A DNA stretch of 64,000 nt from Lentzea terrae (GTDB lineage: Bacteria > Actinomycetota > Actinomycetes > Mycobacteriales > Pseudonocardiaceae): assembly GCF_003265345.1 (NCBI RefSeq), contig NZ_QFWW01000034.1:67652-131651 (forward strand). The letters are read 5' to 3'. A program made the position numbers and the translations under genes. This document shows positions 8,325 to 17,599 of this stretch, one piece after another. The notes beneath the pieces are model-generated. The model worked only from the letters and a program-made list of their open reading frames with translations, made no database searches and had not been told where the DNA came from. Each line of letters opens with the position of its first letter. The first letter of the stretch is position 1.

Positions 8325-9204
8325 GTTTCTGCAGTCGTTGATCCGAGGCCTCGGCACCGGATCCATTTACTCGTTGCTGGCCCTCGGCTTCGTGATCATC
8401 TACAAGTCGACGCAGGTGATCAGCTTCGCGCAGCCGGCGTTCATGCTGGCGGGCGCGGTGCTGGTCTCCTACCTCGCACCCCAGGTGTCGTTCTTCGGCG
8501 CGGTCGTGCTGGCGGCGGCGATGATCGCGGTGCTGGCGCTGGGCGTCGAACGCACGGTCCTGCGGCCGATGGTCGGCAAACCGGTGTTCGTGGTCGCGAT
8601 CATCACGATCGGCGTCGACGTGGTGATCCGGGTGGTGACGAACGCCTTCATCGGGCTGGACGTGCGCCAGGTCGGTGACCCGTGGGGCCTCACGACCGTC
8701 TCGTTCCTGGGTGCCGAAGTGCAGCAGCGGTACCTCGTGATGATCGGGACCACCGCGGTCGTGACGATCGCGCTGTTCGCGTTCTTCCGGTACTCGCGGA
8801 TCGGGCTCGCCATGCGAGCGGTTGCCTACGACCAGGAAGTCGCGCTGGCCCAAGGGATTTCGGTCGGGTCGGTGTTCGCGCTGTCGTGGGCGCTGGCGGG
8901 CGGGCTCGCCGCGTTGGCCGGCGTGTTCGTGGCCACCGGCGCCGGAGTCGACCAGCAGTTGTGGATCGTCGCTTTGAAAGCGTTGCCCGCGATCATCCTC
9001 GGTGGACTCGAGTCGCTGGGCGGCGCGGTCGTGGGCGGGCTCGCGGTCGGGATCGTCGAGTCGCTCTTCGGCACCTACCAGGGTGATTTCGCGCCTTGGC
9101 TCGGGCCGAACTTCGCGCTTGTCGCGCCGTACGCGTTGATGCTGCTCGTGTTGCTGGTCAGACCTTATGGGCTTTTCGGCAAGAGGGAGGTGGAGCGGCT
9201 GTGA
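8317..9204 (+). CDS. livH: Branched-chain-type ABC transporter permease, LivH-like
   Basis: A 295-residue membrane protein with about eight hydrophobic segments. It has the LivH features GSIYSLLALGFVIIYKST near the N-terminus and the cytoplasmic coupling region SRIGLAMRAVAYDQEVALAQGI, where the ATPase docks. GGLESLGGAVVGG near the C-terminus is typical. It overlaps both neighbours. Substrate cannot be told from sequence. Confidence 0.9.
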   Translation: MDEFLQSLIRGLGTGSIYSLLALGFVIIYKSTQVISFAQPAFMLAGAVLVSYLAPQVSFFGAVVLAAAMIAVLALGVERTVLRPMVGKPVFVVAIITIGVDVVIRVVTNAFIGLDVRQVGDPWGLTTVSFLGAEVQQRYLVMIGTTAVVTIALFAFFRYSRIGLAMRAVAYDQEVALAQGISVGSVFALSWALAGGLAALAGVFVATGAGVDQQLWIVALKALPAIILGGLESLGGAVVGGLAVGIVESLFGTYQGDFAPWLGPNFALVAPYALMLLVLLVRPYGLFGKREVERL

Positions 9205-10301
9205 AGGGTCGTCCTGAGCTGTACACCTCTTATGGGCAGGACATGGCGTTCCTGAACACGCGTCCGAAGCGCGCGTGGACGGGTGGGCTCGTGGTGCTCG
9301 CTCTGCTGGTCCCGTTCCTCATCACGGACGACCTGCTGCAGCTGCTCGCCACCGGGTTCGTGGCGGCGATCGGCGCGATCGGCCTGAACATCGTCACGGG
9401 CTACGCGGGCCAGGTTTCCCTGGGCCACGCGTTCTTCCTCGCGATCGGTGCGTACACGGGTGCGGCTTTGAGCGGTTCGGAGACCGGGCGGGTGATCGGG
9501 TTCGGCATCACGTCGTTGCCGATCTGGTTGCTGGCCTCGGGTCTGGTGGCCGCGTTCTTCGGTGTCCTGGTGGCACCGGTGGCGGTGCGGTTGCGCGGGT
9601 TGTACCTCGCCATCGTCACGCTGGGACTGGTCTTCCTGGGAGAGCACGTCTTCCGGGAGTGGACATCGCTGACCGGCGGGCCGGGTGTCGGGCGGCCCGC
9701 GGCGATCCCGGAGCTCTTCGGGGTGCGGCTGGACCGGGACAACGCGATGTTCACGGCAGCACAGCAGCTGTATCTGTTGATGTTCGTGCTGCTGGTGATT
9801 TTCGGTGTGCTGGCACGGAATCTGGTGCGCTCGCGGGTGGGGCGGGCGTTCGCGGCGGTGCGGGACCGGGACCTGGCCGCGTCGGTCATCGGCGTGGACC
9901 TGACGAAGTACAAGGTCCTGGCGTTCGCGGTGTCCTCGTTCTACGCGGGTGTCGCGGGCGCGTTGCTGTTCGTGGTGAACGGGTTCTTCGATCCGGGCTC
10001 GTTCAGCCTGCTGTTGTCAGTGCAGTACATCGCGATGGTGCTCATCGGCGGCGCGGGCACCATCTCCGGCGCGATCATGGGCGCGCTCTTCATCACGCTG
10101 CTGCCACGCATCACCAGGGAACTGCCCGCGGTGCTGCCGTTCATCAGTGGTGACGCGACCGGAACGTTCACGGTCTTCCAGCTGGAGGCCGTGCTCTACG
10201 GCGTGCTCATCATCGTGTTCCTGATCGTCGAGCCACGCGGGTTGTTCGGCATCTGGGTGCGTGTCCGCAACTACTGGCGCACCTGGCCGTTCTCGTACTG
10301 A
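9201..10301 (+). CDS. livM: Branched-chain-type ABC transporter permease, LivM-like
   Basis: A 366-residue polytopic permease with the LivM core GLNIVTGYAGQVSLGHAFF (about 54-72) and the coupling helix RVGRAFAAVRDRDLAASVIG. The GTG at 9201 overlaps the livH stop (GTGA) and has GGGAGG ten bases upstream, which favours it over longer in-frame starts within livH. About ten membrane segments are expected; the N-terminal 25 residues are cytoplasmic. It forms the channel with LivH. Confidence 0.9.
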   Translation: MKGRPELYTSYGQDMAFLNTRPKRAWTGGLVVLALLVPFLITDDLLQLLATGFVAAIGAIGLNIVTGYAGQVSLGHAFFLAIGAYTGAALSGSETGRVIGFGITSLPIWLLASGLVAAFFGVLVAPVAVRLRGLYLAIVTLGLVFLGEHVFREWTSLTGGPGVGRPAAIPELFGVRLDRDNAMFTAAQQLYLLMFVLLVIFGVLARNLVRSRVGRAFAAVRDRDLAASVIGVDLTKYKVLAFAVSSFYAGVAGALLFVVNGFFDPGSFSLLLSVQYIAMVLIGGAGTISGAIMGALFITLLPRITRELPAVLPFISGDATGTFTVFQLEAVLYGVLIIVFLIVEPRGLFGIWVRVRNYWRTWPFSY

Positions 10302-10312
10302 GGAGAATCCCC

Positions 10313-11599
10313 ATGTCTGGTAAGCGATTGGCCGTTCTCTTTGTCGGCGCGCTGGCTCTGGCCGCGTGCCGTGGCGGGGACGGCGCCGCGCCGCAGGAGG
10401 GCGCGGGCGGTATCAAAGTCGACTTCGGCGTCACCAAGGAGGCCTGCCCGCAGGCCACCGACAAGGCCAAGGGCTGCATCTACCTGGGCACGATCTCGGA
10501 CCTGACCGAAGGCCCGTTCAAGACGCTGGCCGTGCCGATCACGGACGCGCAGAAGGCGTTCTGGAAGCGCGTGAACGACCGCGGCGGCATCGGCGGCTAC
10601 GAGATCGACGTGACGACGTACGTGAAGGACAACAAGTACAACCCGCAGATCCACAACCAGGTCTACCAGGAGATCAAGGGCAAGATCCTCGCCCTGACCC
10701 AGACCCTGGGCTCTCCCACGACCGCCGCGATCCTGCCGGACCTCGAGAGCACCCAGATGGTGTCGGTGCCCGCGTCGTGGACCTCGTTGTGGGGCTTCGA
10801 GGAGGTCGTGCTGGAGTCCGGCGCGAACTACTGCGTCGAGTCGATGAACACGGTCGACTACGCCGCGGACAAGATGGGCGTGAAGTCCGTGATGGCCGTG
10901 CACCTCGCCGGTGACTACGGCGACGACGCGGCGGCCGGCACTCGCATCGCCGCCGAGAAGCGCGGGCTGACGTTCGAGAACGTGACGACGCAGACCGGTC
11001 AGGACAACCAGGGCGGCGCGATCGACGCCGTGGTGTCCAAGAAGCCGGACCTGGTCGTGCTGACCACCGGCCCGACCGACGCCGCCGTGATCATCGGACA
11101 GGCCGCGGCCCGCGGGTACAAGGGCAAGTTCATCGGCACCTCGCCGACGTGGAACCCCGGTCTGCTGAAGTCGCCGGCCGCGCCCGCGATCAAGGCCCTG
11201 TACATGCAGTCGGCACCGTGGAAGGCGTGGAACACCGAGACCGTCGGCCACACCGCGATGCGCGCCGCGCTGCCGGGCGTGACGCCGAACGACGGCTACA
11301 CCGCCGGTTGGGTGTGGGCGTACCCGTTGAAGGCCGCGCTGGAGAAGGCGGCTGCCAACAAGGACCTGACGCGTGCCGGTGTGCTCGCGGCCGTGCGTCA
11401 GCTCAGCTCGGTGGACTACGAGGGCATGCTTCCTTCGGGTGCGGGTAATTTCTCCGCTTCGCCCCAGGACGCCCTGTTCCGTCAGACCGTGCTGTACCGC
11501 CCGGACGACGCCGGTCCGACCGGGCTGTCGCTGGTGGAGGACTTCTACACCGGTTCCACTGCAAAAGATTTCAAGTTCGAGAAGCCCTGTTACCAATGA
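10313..11599 (+). CDS. ABC transporter substrate-binding lipoprotein, LivK-like
   Basis: A 428-residue periplasmic-binding-fold lipoprotein. The signal ends in the lipobox LAAC with Cys19, so the mature protein is anchored to the outer membrane face. The body (CIYLGTISDLTEGPFK, LTQTLGSPTT, FIGTSPTWNPG) matches the type 1 binding proteins of HAAT importers. It ends the operon. With an acyl-CoA ligase in the operon, the ligand may be an organic acid rather than an amino acid; this is inference. Confidence 0.88.
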   Translation: MSGKRLAVLFVGALALAACRGGDGAAPQEGAGGIKVDFGVTKEACPQATDKAKGCIYLGTISDLTEGPFKTLAVPITDAQKAFWKRVNDRGGIGGYEIDVTTYVKDNKYNPQIHNQVYQEIKGKILALTQTLGSPTTAAILPDLESTQMVSVPASWTSLWGFEEVVLESGANYCVESMNTVDYAADKMGVKSVMAVHLAGDYGDDAAAGTRIAAEKRGLTFENVTTQTGQDNQGGAIDAVVSKKPDLVVLTTGPTDAAVIIGQAAARGYKGKFIGTSPTWNPGLLKSPAAPAIKALYMQSAPWKAWNTETVGHTAMRAALPGVTPNDGYTAGWVWAYPLKAALEKAAANKDLTRAGVLAAVRQLSSVDYEGMLPSGAGNFSASPQDALFRQTVLYRPDDAGPTGLSLVEDFYTGSTAKDFKFEKPCYQ

Positions 11600-11680
11600 A
11601 CCGAACGGGTGACGGTTGCCTCTGATCACCTGGGTTTCTGGCTAGTCTCGCTGGTGAGCTGGGTGTAGGAGGGTGTTGCG

Positions 11681-11989
11681 GTGTTGACGTGCGTCGAGGT
11701 TCGCCGTGCCGCAGGAGGCCTCCGTTTGTTCGTTCGTCCCCCGGCCGCGCTGCGCTGGAGCGCGCGGCTGGGGTACGAACGGGTGGCGGAGCTGCTGACC
11801 GCGATTCGTCAGGCGGAGTCGTGCAGTGTGCCGGACGTGGCACTGCGGTACGTGCCTGATCAGCGCACCGGTGAAGCCGTCTTGGCGTGCGCCACCGGGA
11901 CCGTCGTACTGGACGCGGACGACGTGACGTCGTTGCACGACACATTACGGGCGCACATGCCCGACCGGATGAGGCCGCTACCGGTCTAG
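11681..11989 (+). CDS. Small protein of unknown function at the head of the eCIS locus
   Basis: This 102-residue protein is not recognised. It looks like a compact alpha/beta domain (RLGYERVAELLTAIRQAE, then AVLACATGTVVLDADDVTSLHDTL), with two central Cys residues and no signal or membrane segment. The GTG at 11681 has a good AGGAGGG site about seven bases upstream. It lies 88 bases before the tail-cap gene on the same strand, so it may be a small eCIS assembly or regulatory protein; this rests only on position. Confidence 0.55.
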   Translation: MLTCVEVRRAAGGLRLFVRPPAALRWSARLGYERVAELLTAIRQAESCSVPDVALRYVPDQRTGEAVLACATGTVVLDADDVTSLHDTLRAHMPDRMRPLPV

Positions 11990-12077
11990 CCGCTGCCCTT
12001 TGGGGCAGCCGATCGTGTCCTGCGGGACGTCGGTGCGCTGGTCGTTCGCGGTGCTCGGGCACGCGATCGTGGACGGC

Positions 12078-12704
12078 GTGATTCACGAGGTCGATGAGGC
12101 TTTGCGCCGCCTGGTCCGCGACGAGGCGCTGCGCGGTTCCGATCTGGACGTCGCGTTCGACGCGCCGACCAAGGACTGGGCGGCGCGGCGGAACGCGCCC
12201 ACGGTCAACATCTACCTCTACGACATCCGCGAGGACATGCGGCGGCGCCAGCGCGGGCTGCTCAACGAGTACGACGCGCAGGGGAAGGTGGCGGCGAGGC
12301 ATCTCCCGCCGCGGCACATGAAGTTGTCGTACCTGGTCACGGCGTGGACGCAGCGGCCGGAGGACGAGCACCGGCTGCTGTCGGACCTGCTCATCGGGTT
12401 CCTGAGGTACGACGCGGTGCCGCCGGGGCTGCTCAGCGGGTCGCTCGAGGAGCTGGACCTGCCCGTGCCGATGACGGTCGCGTTGCCGCCGCCGGAGGAC
12501 CGGGCGTTCGCGGACGTGTGGAGTGCGCTGGGCGGCGAGCTGAAGCCGTCGCTGGACGTCGTGGTGTCGGCGCCGGTGTCGTCCGGGCGCCGGATCGCCG
12601 CTGGGCCGCCGGCACGGGAGGGCGTGCAGTTGCACACCGGGGACGACCGGGTGCGGCACAACGTGTCCGAGGACGGCGTGGCGATGCGCCGGGTGGCGCG
12701 ATGA
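12078..12704 (+). CDS. eCIS tail terminator/cap protein, Pvc16_N (DUF4255) family
   Basis: The protein (208 residues from this start) begins VIHEVDEALRRLV and contains the family core TKDWAARRNAPTVNIYLYDI and MKLSYLVTAWTQRPEDEHRLLSDLL. DUF4255 is the N-terminal domain of Pvc16/Afp16, which caps the distal end of tube and sheath in eCIS particles. In-frame GTGs at 12051 and 12069 and a TTG at 12000 are other possible starts; 12078 fits the family's usual N-terminus. The C-terminal 40 residues (PVSSGRRIAAGPPAREGVQ) are likely flexible. The stop overlaps the ATPase start. Confidence 0.88.
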   Translation: MIHEVDEALRRLVRDEALRGSDLDVAFDAPTKDWAARRNAPTVNIYLYDIREDMRRRQRGLLNEYDAQGKVAARHLPPRHMKLSYLVTAWTQRPEDEHRLLSDLLIGFLRYDAVPPGLLSGSLEELDLPVPMTVALPPPEDRAFADVWSALGGELKPSLDVVVSAPVSSGRRIAAGPPAREGVQLHTGDDRVRHNVSEDGVAMRRVAR

Positions 12705-14665
12705 TCTTCGAGCGGATGGCGGGGCTGGAGCGGCGGATCCGGGCCGCGGTGGCGGCGCGCCGGGCCACGGACCCCAACCCGGACGACCCGTTTCGCGGGC
12801 TCTACCTGTCGGACGAGGTCATCGAGGCGCTGCTGGACAGCGGCAGGGAGCCGTTCGCGCCGTTCGTCGAGGCGACGGCGGACGGGCGGCTCGGCAGGCT
12901 GGCGCGCAAGGCTCGACTGTCCGAAGTGGACGTCGAGCTGCTGCTGGTCGCGTTGGCGCCGGACGTCGACAGCCGGTTCGAGCAGTTCTACGGGTACCTC
13001 AACGACGACGTGACGCGGCGGCGGGCGACGGTCGGGCTGGCGTTGCGGTTGTGCGGGCTCGCGGAGGCCTCGTCGCAGGGCCGGGCGCGGCTCGACCACG
13101 GGAGTCCGCTCGTGCGGTGCGGGCTCATCACCGTGGAGGACGCGGAACGGCCGTTGCTCAGCAGGTCGTTGCGGGTGCCGGACCGGGTCGGGGCGCACCT
13201 GCTCGGCGACGACCGGCCGGATCCTTCGCTGACGGACTTCGTGACGCTGTCCGGGGATCCGGTGCCCATGCCGGGTGCGGAACGGCTGGCGCGCGGTATC
13301 GAACGCGGCGTGCGGCTCGTCTACCTGCGCGAGCACCCCGGCGGTGGCGCGGCCGAGTTGGCCGTTTCCGCGTTGGCGCGAGCGGGTTTCCCGGCGTTGC
13401 TGGTGGACGCGGCGCGCATGACGGATCCGCTGGCGGTCACCCGCGAGGCGTTGCTCCGGGGCGCGGGGATCACGATCGGCCCGGTGGACTCGAACTTCAC
13501 GCTGGACCCGTTGCTGCACGACGAGATTCCGGTTGTCGCGTACGGGCCGGGCGCGTGGGAGCCGCGCTGGACGCGGATGCCGCCGTTGCAGCACGACGCG
13601 GTGCAGGTGCCGTTCGACGTGCGGGTGGCGTTGTGGCGCACGGAGCTCGACGGCAAGCTGGCGCGGGGGATCGACCCGGCCGAGGTGACCGCGCATTTCG
13701 TGCTCGGGCCGACGCAGATCAGCAGAGCGGCGAACGCGGCGGCGGTGTCGGCGCTGGCCGACGACGGGCTGGTCGACGTGACGCACCTGCGGGCCGGTGC
13801 GCGCAGCCAGAACGCGGGAGGCCTGCAACGGCTGGCGCGGCGCATCGAGCCGGCGGTGTCCTGGCCGGACCTGGTGTTGCCGGCGCCCATCACGTCGTTG
13901 CTGCGCGAGCTGGCGGCCAGGGCCAAGCACCGCGACCGCGTGATCGACGAGTGGCGGATGCGGCCCGGTGGCGGCCGCGGTCGGGGCGTCACGGCGTTGT
14001 TCGCGGGCGACTCGGGCACCGGCAAGACGATGTCGGCCGAGGTGATCGCGGCGTCGCTCGGGCTGGACCTGTACACGGTCAACCTCGCGACGGTCGTGGA
14101 CAAGTACGTCGGCGAGACCGAGAAGAACCTGGAGCGGATCTTCGTCGAGGCGGCCGGTGTCAACGGCGTGCTGCTGTTCGACGAGGCCGACGCGATCTTC
14201 GGCAAGCGGTCGGAGGTCCGGGACGCGCACGACCGGTACGCGAACATCGAGAGCGCGTACCTGTTGCAGCGCATGGAAAGCTTCGACGGCATCGCGGTGC
14301 TGGCGACGAACCTGCGGGCGAACCTCGACGACGCCTTCACCCGGCGGATCGACGTGATCGTGGACTTCCCGCTGCCCGACGCGGAGCTGCGGCGCGGTCT
14401 GTGGGACCGGTGCCTCGGCGGGTCGGTGCCGCGATCGTCCGATGTGGACCTGGACTTCCTGGCGGCGTCGTTCGAGCTGGCGGGCGGGCACATCAGGTCG
14501 GCGGCCGTGACCGCGGCGTATCTGGCTGCTGCCGCAGGGCATGTCGTCGGCATGGTCGAGCTGATCGGCGCGGTGGCGCGGGAGTACCGCAAGCTCGGCC
14601 GGTTGGTGGGGGAACGCGAGTTCGGCCGTTACTTCGAACTGGCCACCGAACGGCTGGTGGGGTAG
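12701..14665 (+). CDS. AAA+ ATPase of the eCIS (Afp15/Pvc15-like)
   Basis: The 654-residue protein has a divergent N-terminal half, possibly a degenerate second AAA-like domain (YLREHPGGGAAELAVSALAR, about 207-226), followed by a full AAA+ module: Walker A GDSGTGKT (436-443), pore-loop-like YVGETEKNLER, Walker B LLFDEADAIFG with Asp494-Glu495, sensor ATNLRANLDDAF and arginine-finger region RRIDVI. Afp15-type ATPases are required for particle assembly. The ATG overlaps the cap-gene stop (ATGA). It lies upstream of the DUF4157 gene, the same trio found in other eCIS loci. Confidence 0.93.
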   Translation: MIFERMAGLERRIRAAVAARRATDPNPDDPFRGLYLSDEVIEALLDSGREPFAPFVEATADGRLGRLARKARLSEVDVELLLVALAPDVDSRFEQFYGYLNDDVTRRRATVGLALRLCGLAEASSQGRARLDHGSPLVRCGLITVEDAERPLLSRSLRVPDRVGAHLLGDDRPDPSLTDFVTLSGDPVPMPGAERLARGIERGVRLVYLREHPGGGAAELAVSALARAGFPALLVDAARMTDPLAVTREALLRGAGITIGPVDSNFTLDPLLHDEIPVVAYGPGAWEPRWTRMPPLQHDAVQVPFDVRVALWRTELDGKLARGIDPAEVTAHFVLGPTQISRAANAAAVSALADDGLVDVTHLRAGARSQNAGGLQRLARRIEPAVSWPDLVLPAPITSLLRELAARAKHRDRVIDEWRMRPGGGRGRGVTALFAGDSGTGKTMSAEVIAASLGLDLYTVNLATVVDKYVGETEKNLERIFVEAAGVNGVLLFDEADAIFGKRSEVRDAHDRYANIESAYLLQRMESFDGIAVLATNLRANLDDAFTRRIDVIVDFPLPDAELRRGLWDRCLGGSVPRSSDVDLDFLAASFELAGGHIRSAAVTAAYLAAAAGHVVGMVELIGAVAREYRKLGRLVGEREFGRYFELATERLVG

Positions 14666-14668
14666 GTC

Positions 14669-15406
14669 ATGGCACAGGGAGCGGAGATGCACGGACACGG
14701 ACACGAACACGATTCGGAAGCCTCCTTCCGGCCCAAGGGCGACCGGATCCAGCACGAGGAGACCGACCTGCTCGGCCGCGCGGCCGTCGCCGGGCGCCCC
14801 GACGTGCTCGGACCCGCCGGAATGCTCGGCCTGCAACGGGCCGTGGGCAATGCCGGTGTGGGTGCGGTCGTGGAGGAGGAACGCTCGCCGGTGCACGACG
14901 TCATCTCGTCCGGCGGCTCACCGCTGTCCGCCGACGTGCGCGAGGACATGGAAGGCCGGTTCGGGCAGGACTTCTCGGACGTGCGCGTGCACACCGGGTC
15001 AGCCGCGCACGACTCGGCGAAGTCGGTGAACGCGCAGGCCTACACCGTCGGCTCGAACATCGTGTTCCAGCGCGACAAGTACGACCCCGCGTCGGACAGC
15101 GGCAAGCACATGCTGGCTCACGAGCTCACGCACGTGGTGCAACAGCGGTCCGGGCCGGTCGACGGCACCGACACCGGTGGTGGCGTGAAGGTGAGCGACC
15201 CGTCCGACCGGTTCGAACGCGAGGCCGTTTCCAACGCGGACCGGATCATGGCCACGCCTGCTGCTCCCGTTCAGCGGTGCGAAGACCACGGCAGTCATGC
15301 CGGTGAGGCGCACGTGCAGCGCGAGGAAGCGCCTGCGGAGGAAGAGGAAACCGCGCAGACGTTCGTGCAGAGGGCCGAGGAAGAAGAAGAGGCCGCAGCC
15401 GAGTGA
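14669..15406 (+). CDS. DUF4157 protein, metallopeptidase-like putative eCIS cargo/accessory
   Basis: A 245-residue soluble protein. Order: His-rich N-terminus (HGHGHEHD), a LQRAVGNAGVGAVV motif (55-68) typical of DUF4157 proteins, then the DUF4157 domain (LSADVREDMEGRFGQDFSDV, RVHTGSAA) with a zincin motif HELTH at 151-155. The C-terminal tail is Glu-rich with three VQR motifs (APVQRC, AHVQRE, TFVQRA). DUF4157 proteins are strongly linked to eCIS loci, often as or beside effectors. The VQR motif recurs more than twenty times in the protein at 21787. It ends directly against the convergent gene at 15407. Confidence 0.9.
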   Translation: MAQGAEMHGHGHEHDSEASFRPKGDRIQHEETDLLGRAAVAGRPDVLGPAGMLGLQRAVGNAGVGAVVEEERSPVHDVISSGGSPLSADVREDMEGRFGQDFSDVRVHTGSAAHDSAKSVNAQAYTVGSNIVFQRDKYDPASDSGKHMLAHELTHVVQQRSGPVDGTDTGGGVKVSDPSDRFEREAVSNADRIMATPAAPVQRCEDHGSHAGEAHVQREEAPAEEEETAQTFVQRAEEEEEAAAE

Positions 15407-16363
15407 TCAGCTGATCGGTGCCGGCGAACTGGCCTCGGGCACCAGGATCGCCGGGGTTCCGGTGCCGTCCGCCGGCACGGCCCACACGTCGTTGAGGCCG
15501 TCGTCGCGCTGGATGCCGTACGCGACGGTCTTGTCGTCGACCCACGCCGGCTGGTCGTCGACGCTGCGGGTCTCGGCGAGCGGGGTGATCTGCTTCGTAG
15601 CCAGGTCCAGCACGGAGACCCGCCAGCCCTGCTGCGGATCGCCGTTGACCGCGGCCTTGTAGGCGATGCGGGTGCCGTCCGGGGAGAGCGACGGGCACTC
15701 GACGTTGTCCTGATCCGTCAGCGGCTTGAGCCTGCGGGCCGCGAAGTCGCCCTCGATCAGGTAGCGGTGGCCGCCGGTGGACATGGTCGCGTAGAACCGG
15801 TTGTCGTCGGCGGTGAACGTGACGCCCCAGTAGTTCGTGTCGACCGGTCGCTGCGGCATGCCCTCGACGGCGAACTCCTCCAGTGACTGGACCAGTGTGC
15901 CCGTCCTGGTGTCGAGGATGCCCGTGCTGGTGGAGAACCCGTTGGCGGCGTACGAATGCCCGTCGACGAACAGCGTCCACGCCACCATGCGGCCGCTCGC
16001 GGACACCCGCGTGCGGTTGGGGAAACCGGTCAGCGGAACGGTTCGGAGCTCCTTGAGCTGGTTGTCCAGCACGGCCAGTTCGCCCGCCTTCAACGCACCC
16101 ACCGGGCGCAGGCAGGAGATGGTGCCCGCCGCGGAGTACACGCGGTCGCAGCGCTGCTCGGTGATCTCGCGCGACCCGGCCGGGTTCTGGCGGGACACCG
16201 TGGAGAGCTTGCCGTTGCTGAGCACCATCAGCCGCGGACCCGCTCCGGTCGGCACGGACTGCGCGGCGTCTTCCGATGTGGCGCCGGACAGCGCGGTGTA
16301 GCCGACGGCGACACCGCCGAGCAGGACGGCAGCGGTCAGGGTGATCAGCAGTCGGCTGTTCAT
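15407..16363 (-). CDS. TolB-like beta-propeller protein with N-terminal membrane anchor
   Basis: 318 residues: an uncleaved or cleavable N-terminal hydrophobic segment (LITLTAAVLLGGVAVGYTAL) followed by propeller blades with PD40/TolB-type motifs (CPSLSPDGTRIAYKA near 226-240; QPAWVDDKTVAYGI near 277-290). It is probably extracytoplasmic and may bind a partner protein. The start overlaps the MFS stop (ATGA), so the two are co-transcribed. It lies within the eCIS locus on the opposite strand; no direct link to the particle is shown. Confidence 0.75.
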   Translation of the reverse strand: MNSRLLITLTAAVLLGGVAVGYTALSGATSEDAAQSVPTGAGPRLMVLSNGKLSTVSRQNPAGSREITEQRCDRVYSAAGTISCLRPVGALKAGELAVLDNQLKELRTVPLTGFPNRTRVSASGRMVAWTLFVDGHSYAANGFSTSTGILDTRTGTLVQSLEEFAVEGMPQRPVDTNYWGVTFTADDNRFYATMSTGGHRYLIEGDFAARRLKPLTDQDNVECPSLSPDGTRIAYKAAVNGDPQQGWRVSVLDLATKQITPLAETRSVDDQPAWVDDKTVAYGIQRDDGLNDVWAVPADGTGTPAILVPEASSPAPIS

Positions 16364-17574
16364 GAGCGGCGTCCCAGCAGTGCGGCGGTGGTGATCAGGG
16401 CGAGGACGACCGCGACCGCGGCGGTCCTGGTGGCGGCTTCCGGGCTCCAGAACTGCCAGAGCAGGCCGAACAGCACGGAGGAGCAGAGGTAGGCGAGCGC
16501 CTGTCCACTTTGGATCAACGCGATGCCGGTGGTGCGCAGGCGTTCCGGCAGGACCGGGGCCGCGAGCGCCATCAGCACGCCGTCCGTGGCGGCGTAGAAG
16601 ACGCCGTAGAGCAGCACGACCAGCACCAGCAGCGGCCAGCCGCCGAGCGGGCCGTGCAGCAACAGGTAGACGGCGGTCAGCGCGCCGTAGCCCGCGAGCA
16701 TGACCTTGAGCCGGCCGACCCGGTCCGCGAGTGCGCCCAGCGGTGCGGCGAGCAGCAGGTAGACCAGGCTCGTGCCGACGGCGAGCAGCGGGAACCAGCC
16801 GAACGCCAGTCCTTCGCGCTTCTGCAGCAACAGGTACACGAACCCGTCGCCGATGGTGACCAGGCCGAGCAGCGACGCGGCGAGCACGATCTTGCGCACG
16901 GCCGGGTCCTTGAGCAGTGCGAGCTTGACGGGTTCCTTGCGCTGGACCGGTTCTGGGCGGTCTTTGACGTAGAGGACCAGGACCAGCACACCGAACGCGG
17001 CGATGCAGAAGCTGACGACGAACACGGCGTCGAAGGACTGTGACGCTCCCTGGGCCGACGCCGCGAGGACGGCCATGGCGACCAGTGGCCCGGCGAAGGC
17101 GCCGATCCCGTCCATCGCGCGGTGCACGCCGAACGCTCGGCCCAGGTCACCGCTGGGCGTGGAGAGCGTGATCAGCGCGTCTCGTGGTGCCGTGCGCAGA
17201 CCTTTGCCCGCGCGGTCCGCGGTGATCACGAACCCGAGCGCGGTCAGGGAGTTGCCCGCCGCCAGCAGCCCGAGCTTGGCCGCGGCGGAGATGCCGTAGC
17301 CGAAGCCCGCGACTGCCTTGCGCCGGTTCGTCCGGTCGGCGAGGTAGCCGCCGGCGAGCCTGAGCAGGGTGGTGGCGCCGGTGTAGACGCCGTCGATCAG
17401 CCCGTACGCGGCCGGACTGAGCTGGAGGCCGATCACCAGGTACAGCGGCAGGATCGCGGCCACCATCTCCGACGAGACGTCGGTGATGAGGCTGACCGTG
17501 CCGAGCGCGAAGACGTTGCCGCTCAGCCCTTTCCAGTTCGCCGTCTTGGGTTTGTCGATCGTGGACAGGTACAT
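16360..17574 (-). CDS. MFS transporter
   Basis: A 404-residue major-facilitator protein with about twelve hydrophobic segments and the loop 2-3 motif GGYLADRTNRRKAV (75-88), echoed in the second half as GALADRVGRLKVM. The phrase TDVSSEMVAAILPLYL is typical of a group of uncharacterised actinobacterial MFS permeases. Substrate unknown. It has a GGAGG site and shares an operon with the propeller protein. Confidence 0.88.
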   Translation of the reverse strand: MYLSTIDKPKTANWKGLSGNVFALGTVSLITDVSSEMVAAILPLYLVIGLQLSPAAYGLIDGVYTGATTLLRLAGGYLADRTNRRKAVAGFGYGISAAAKLGLLAAGNSLTALGFVITADRAGKGLRTAPRDALITLSTPSGDLGRAFGVHRAMDGIGAFAGPLVAMAVLAASAQGASQSFDAVFVVSFCIAAFGVLVLVLYVKDRPEPVQRKEPVKLALLKDPAVRKIVLAASLLGLVTIGDGFVYLLLQKREGLAFGWFPLLAVGTSLVYLLLAAPLGALADRVGRLKVMLAGYGALTAVYLLLHGPLGGWPLLVLVVLLYGVFYAATDGVLMALAAPVLPERLRTTGIALIQSGQALAYLCSSVLFGLLWQFWSPEAATRTAAVAVVLALITTAALLGRRS

Positions 17575-17599
17575 CGCTCGGCCTCCAGCAGCAGCGCGG

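Noticed and set aside
6450-8366. A 638-codon minus-strand open frame opposite the acyl-CoA ligase
   Set aside because: Shadow frame rich in His/Arg/Val with no recognisable motif.
12218-14896. An 892-codon minus-strand open frame opposite the cap and ATPase genes
   Set aside because: Arg/Pro/His-rich shadow caused by high GC at third positions; the plus-strand proteins have clear families.
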